From Asparagopsis taxiformis (lineage: Eukaryota; Rhodophyta; Florideophyceae; Bonnemaisoniales; Bonnemaisoniaceae), in NCBI GenBank assembly GCA_030407315.1, contig JALQPE010000221.1, positions 46,859 to 110,858 of the forward strand: a stretch of 64,000 bases of DNA. The letters run 5' to 3'. Shown here in pieces: positions 62,316 to 64,000 of the stretch. The position numbers were made by a program, and so were the translations under genes. The notes beneath the pieces were generated by a model that was not told the DNA's origin, searched no databases, and worked only from the letters and a program-made list of their open reading frames with translations. The first letter of the stretch is position 1. The number at the start of each line of letters is the position of its first letter.

Positions 62316-64000
62316 GTAGTGTCCTGATATAGTAAAATTCGGTGCCTGGGAGTGGTGGATGAGATGAAGCGTCCCGCTGTCGTGGGCATCTTTTTGGGGT
62401 AGAGGAAGGCAGTTCTAGCGCTATGAGGATGGGGCATGGACGGTATTCATATGGGAATGGACAGAATAGTACGGCTAGGAATTTTTATTTCGTAGTGACT
62501 ATGAGCTAGCGAGAGGTATACGCGGTAGGATAGGTAGCAATCTAAGAGGGTGCGATATGGGAAGCTTCACTCTGGATTTGTTTATTTGCGCAGGCTACAT
62601 TGAGAATAAACAATCCCTATGTTAAAAATGCTACTACAACTAACACTATTCCGACGAGTAAAACTAAAACCACTAGAAAAGTCTACAAATCTATCAACTG
62701 ATTGAGCTGCATGAATAAGCTAGGAAATGAAGAGAGGAAGAAAAAATGATGTAGAGAAAGGAAACAAGTTAGTGACGTTGAATTGGAGAGGGAAATTGAT
62801 GGAGATTAGGAGACTAACGTACCTTAACAAATACCATTGCATCCCAAATTGAGATATGTACTCACAGGCAGAAAAGAAAAGTAGTGGAGAAGTGCTAAGA
62901 GAGAAAGATAAATGAAAGTAGAAGTGGAACACTCACCGACTGGAAACCTGAGAAAGAGAAAACAAATAGAAAACTGGGTTAGTGGCGTGAGTTGTGGAAA
63001 CGTACCATCATGGTTCATATCCGTCGGAGACAAAGCAACAACTTTGGCTTTGGAAGCAGTATTGATGATCTAAAACTTACGCTTTGGAAGCAGTTTAGAT
63101 GATCTATACGGCTTCCACGGCCAGGGTTGTTGCTTTGTTTCCGACGGATATGAAGATGGAAACAGGGATTTCCAGAATCTGTTGTTTTAGTAGCACTCTG
63201 CGGGCGGAAATGACCTGTAGGAGAACAATAGAGGGATGAATTTGAAACGGAGCGGTGCGATGGGAGGCCCAGAAAAACGATACCTAGGGTGCGAATTACG
63301 CTTTGAAGCACATGACCTGGCAGAACAGGCGCAAAATTATTGTATCTTCTACCGCCTTCTCTAGTCTATTACGGGACGTATCACTATAGAAATATAGGAT
63401 AGACACTAGCATATGGGGCCTAAAGGAAAGGGTGAGGCGAGGAGTAGGAAAAATGGCGCACTTTCCTGGACGATGGAGTCCGCGCTTCCAGTGATGATTT
63501 GGACGGTATATATCGATGACGTCATTGCATGCTCTGAGCACACTTGGCAGGCAGTCAAAGCGGGCCACGTGGATGGTGGCGGCTAGGAAAACAGCAGGTG
63601 GGGAGAAATTTTATAATTTCATGTTGCAAGCGAGCAGTGAATCTGCATTGCAATATATAAATTTATGCTAATTTAAGGATATCACACCGAGTACGATTCA
63701 ACGAGAGATGGGCTTTCAACTTGTAAATAGGGCCGAAATGAGTAGAGTATACGAGTAGGAAGTACGTGTATGAGAAAATCAGATTCAGTATTAGTGCCTA
63801 GAGCATCACTGCGAAATAAACGGCCGATTTCCGGAAATGGATAAATCTTGGCTGGGTTTGTGGTTAGGGAATGCGATAAAGATAGCAAAACGATGTTGGA
63901 TGTCCGGATGAAATAGCAATCAATGTGCATAAAGCAATGAGCAAGGGCAAAGCATTGTGGTGAACCAGTTCATTGGATCGAATGAAAGCCTGGAAAGGTT
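62316..64000. other. Right end: no gene recognised; one inverted repeat
   Basis: Short frames only. An inverted repeat pairs 63016-63042 with 63126-63152 (CATATCCGTCGG..., 26 of 27 matching); its interior holds two direct copies of GCTTTGGAAGCAGT. Nothing else stands out. Confidence 0.5.

Noticed and set aside
61682..62437. 251-codon frame of repeated CCPGQHK units
   Set aside because: Pure translation of the 35-bp tandem satellite.

Overview
The window is from a eukaryotic nuclear genome, in a repeat-rich stretch built almost entirely of nested mobile DNA. Evidence for a eukaryote: spliceosomal-type introns with GTAAGT/GTATAT donors and pyrimidine-CAG acceptors, SET domains, a kinesin motor fragment, Ty1/copia retrotransposons, and no operons or Shine-Dalgarno spacing. 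Long intron-poor reading frames at roughly 50% GC fit a fungus or an alga. I cannot name the species. No intact host housekeeping gene is visible.

Centre (6816-50059). Two copies of one giant DNA transposon lie head to head as a ~43-kb inverted repeat. Each copy ends in the same ~33-bp terminal inverted repeat (TIR; 6816-6848, 32345-32377, 33770-33802, 50027-50059). The left copy is 25.6 kb, of which 6.45 kb is an inserted copia retrotransposon. The right copy is 16.3 kb and has lost ~3.3 kb. A 1.4-kb fragment of a different copia element (32378-33769) forms the loop. The element carries four genes: a KDZ/Plavaka-like transposase (+), a basic coiled-coil protein split over two overlapping frames (-), a DNA-methyltransferase-SET fusion (-), and a ParB-like protein with a C-terminal 2OG-Fe(II) dioxygenase-like fold (+). 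Each copy has frameshifts at different places, so each gene can be read by comparing the arms: transposase and MTase-SET are intact on the left, and the ParB-dioxygenase is nearly intact on the right. A palindrome-rich ~190-bp cassette recurs at most gene boundaries inside the element.

Right flank (50060-64000). After 2.4 kb of unassigned DNA and a kinesin-5 fragment come, in order: an unknown gene 'X' (+), a coiled-coil gene (-), a second, divergent MTase-SET gene (-, two exons) and a truncated ParB-like gene (+). This is the transposon's gene order with X in the transposase position, so it is probably a diverged relative. It ends in perfect hairpins and CAGACAGTA-type palindromic repeats.

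Left flank (1-6815). A ParB-like gene running off the window edge (-), a second X gene (+), a second coiled-coil gene (-), the same type of CAGACAGTA palindromes, and an unrecognised ORF that has an in-frame TGA and is cut by the left TIR.

The inserted copia element (23146-29596) has two 488-bp LTRs, a 5-bp target duplication (ATTTC), a primer site matching the anticodon arm of initiator tRNA-Met, decayed gag-pol, and an extra gene ahead of gag for a protein with two U1-type zinc fingers. The start codon of that gene appears only after a 97-nt intron is removed.

Working hypothesis (inference): a family of large transposons that carry a DNA/histone methylation writer (MTase-SET) and a DNA-associated oxidative enzyme (ParB-dioxygenase), possibly to control their own chromatin.
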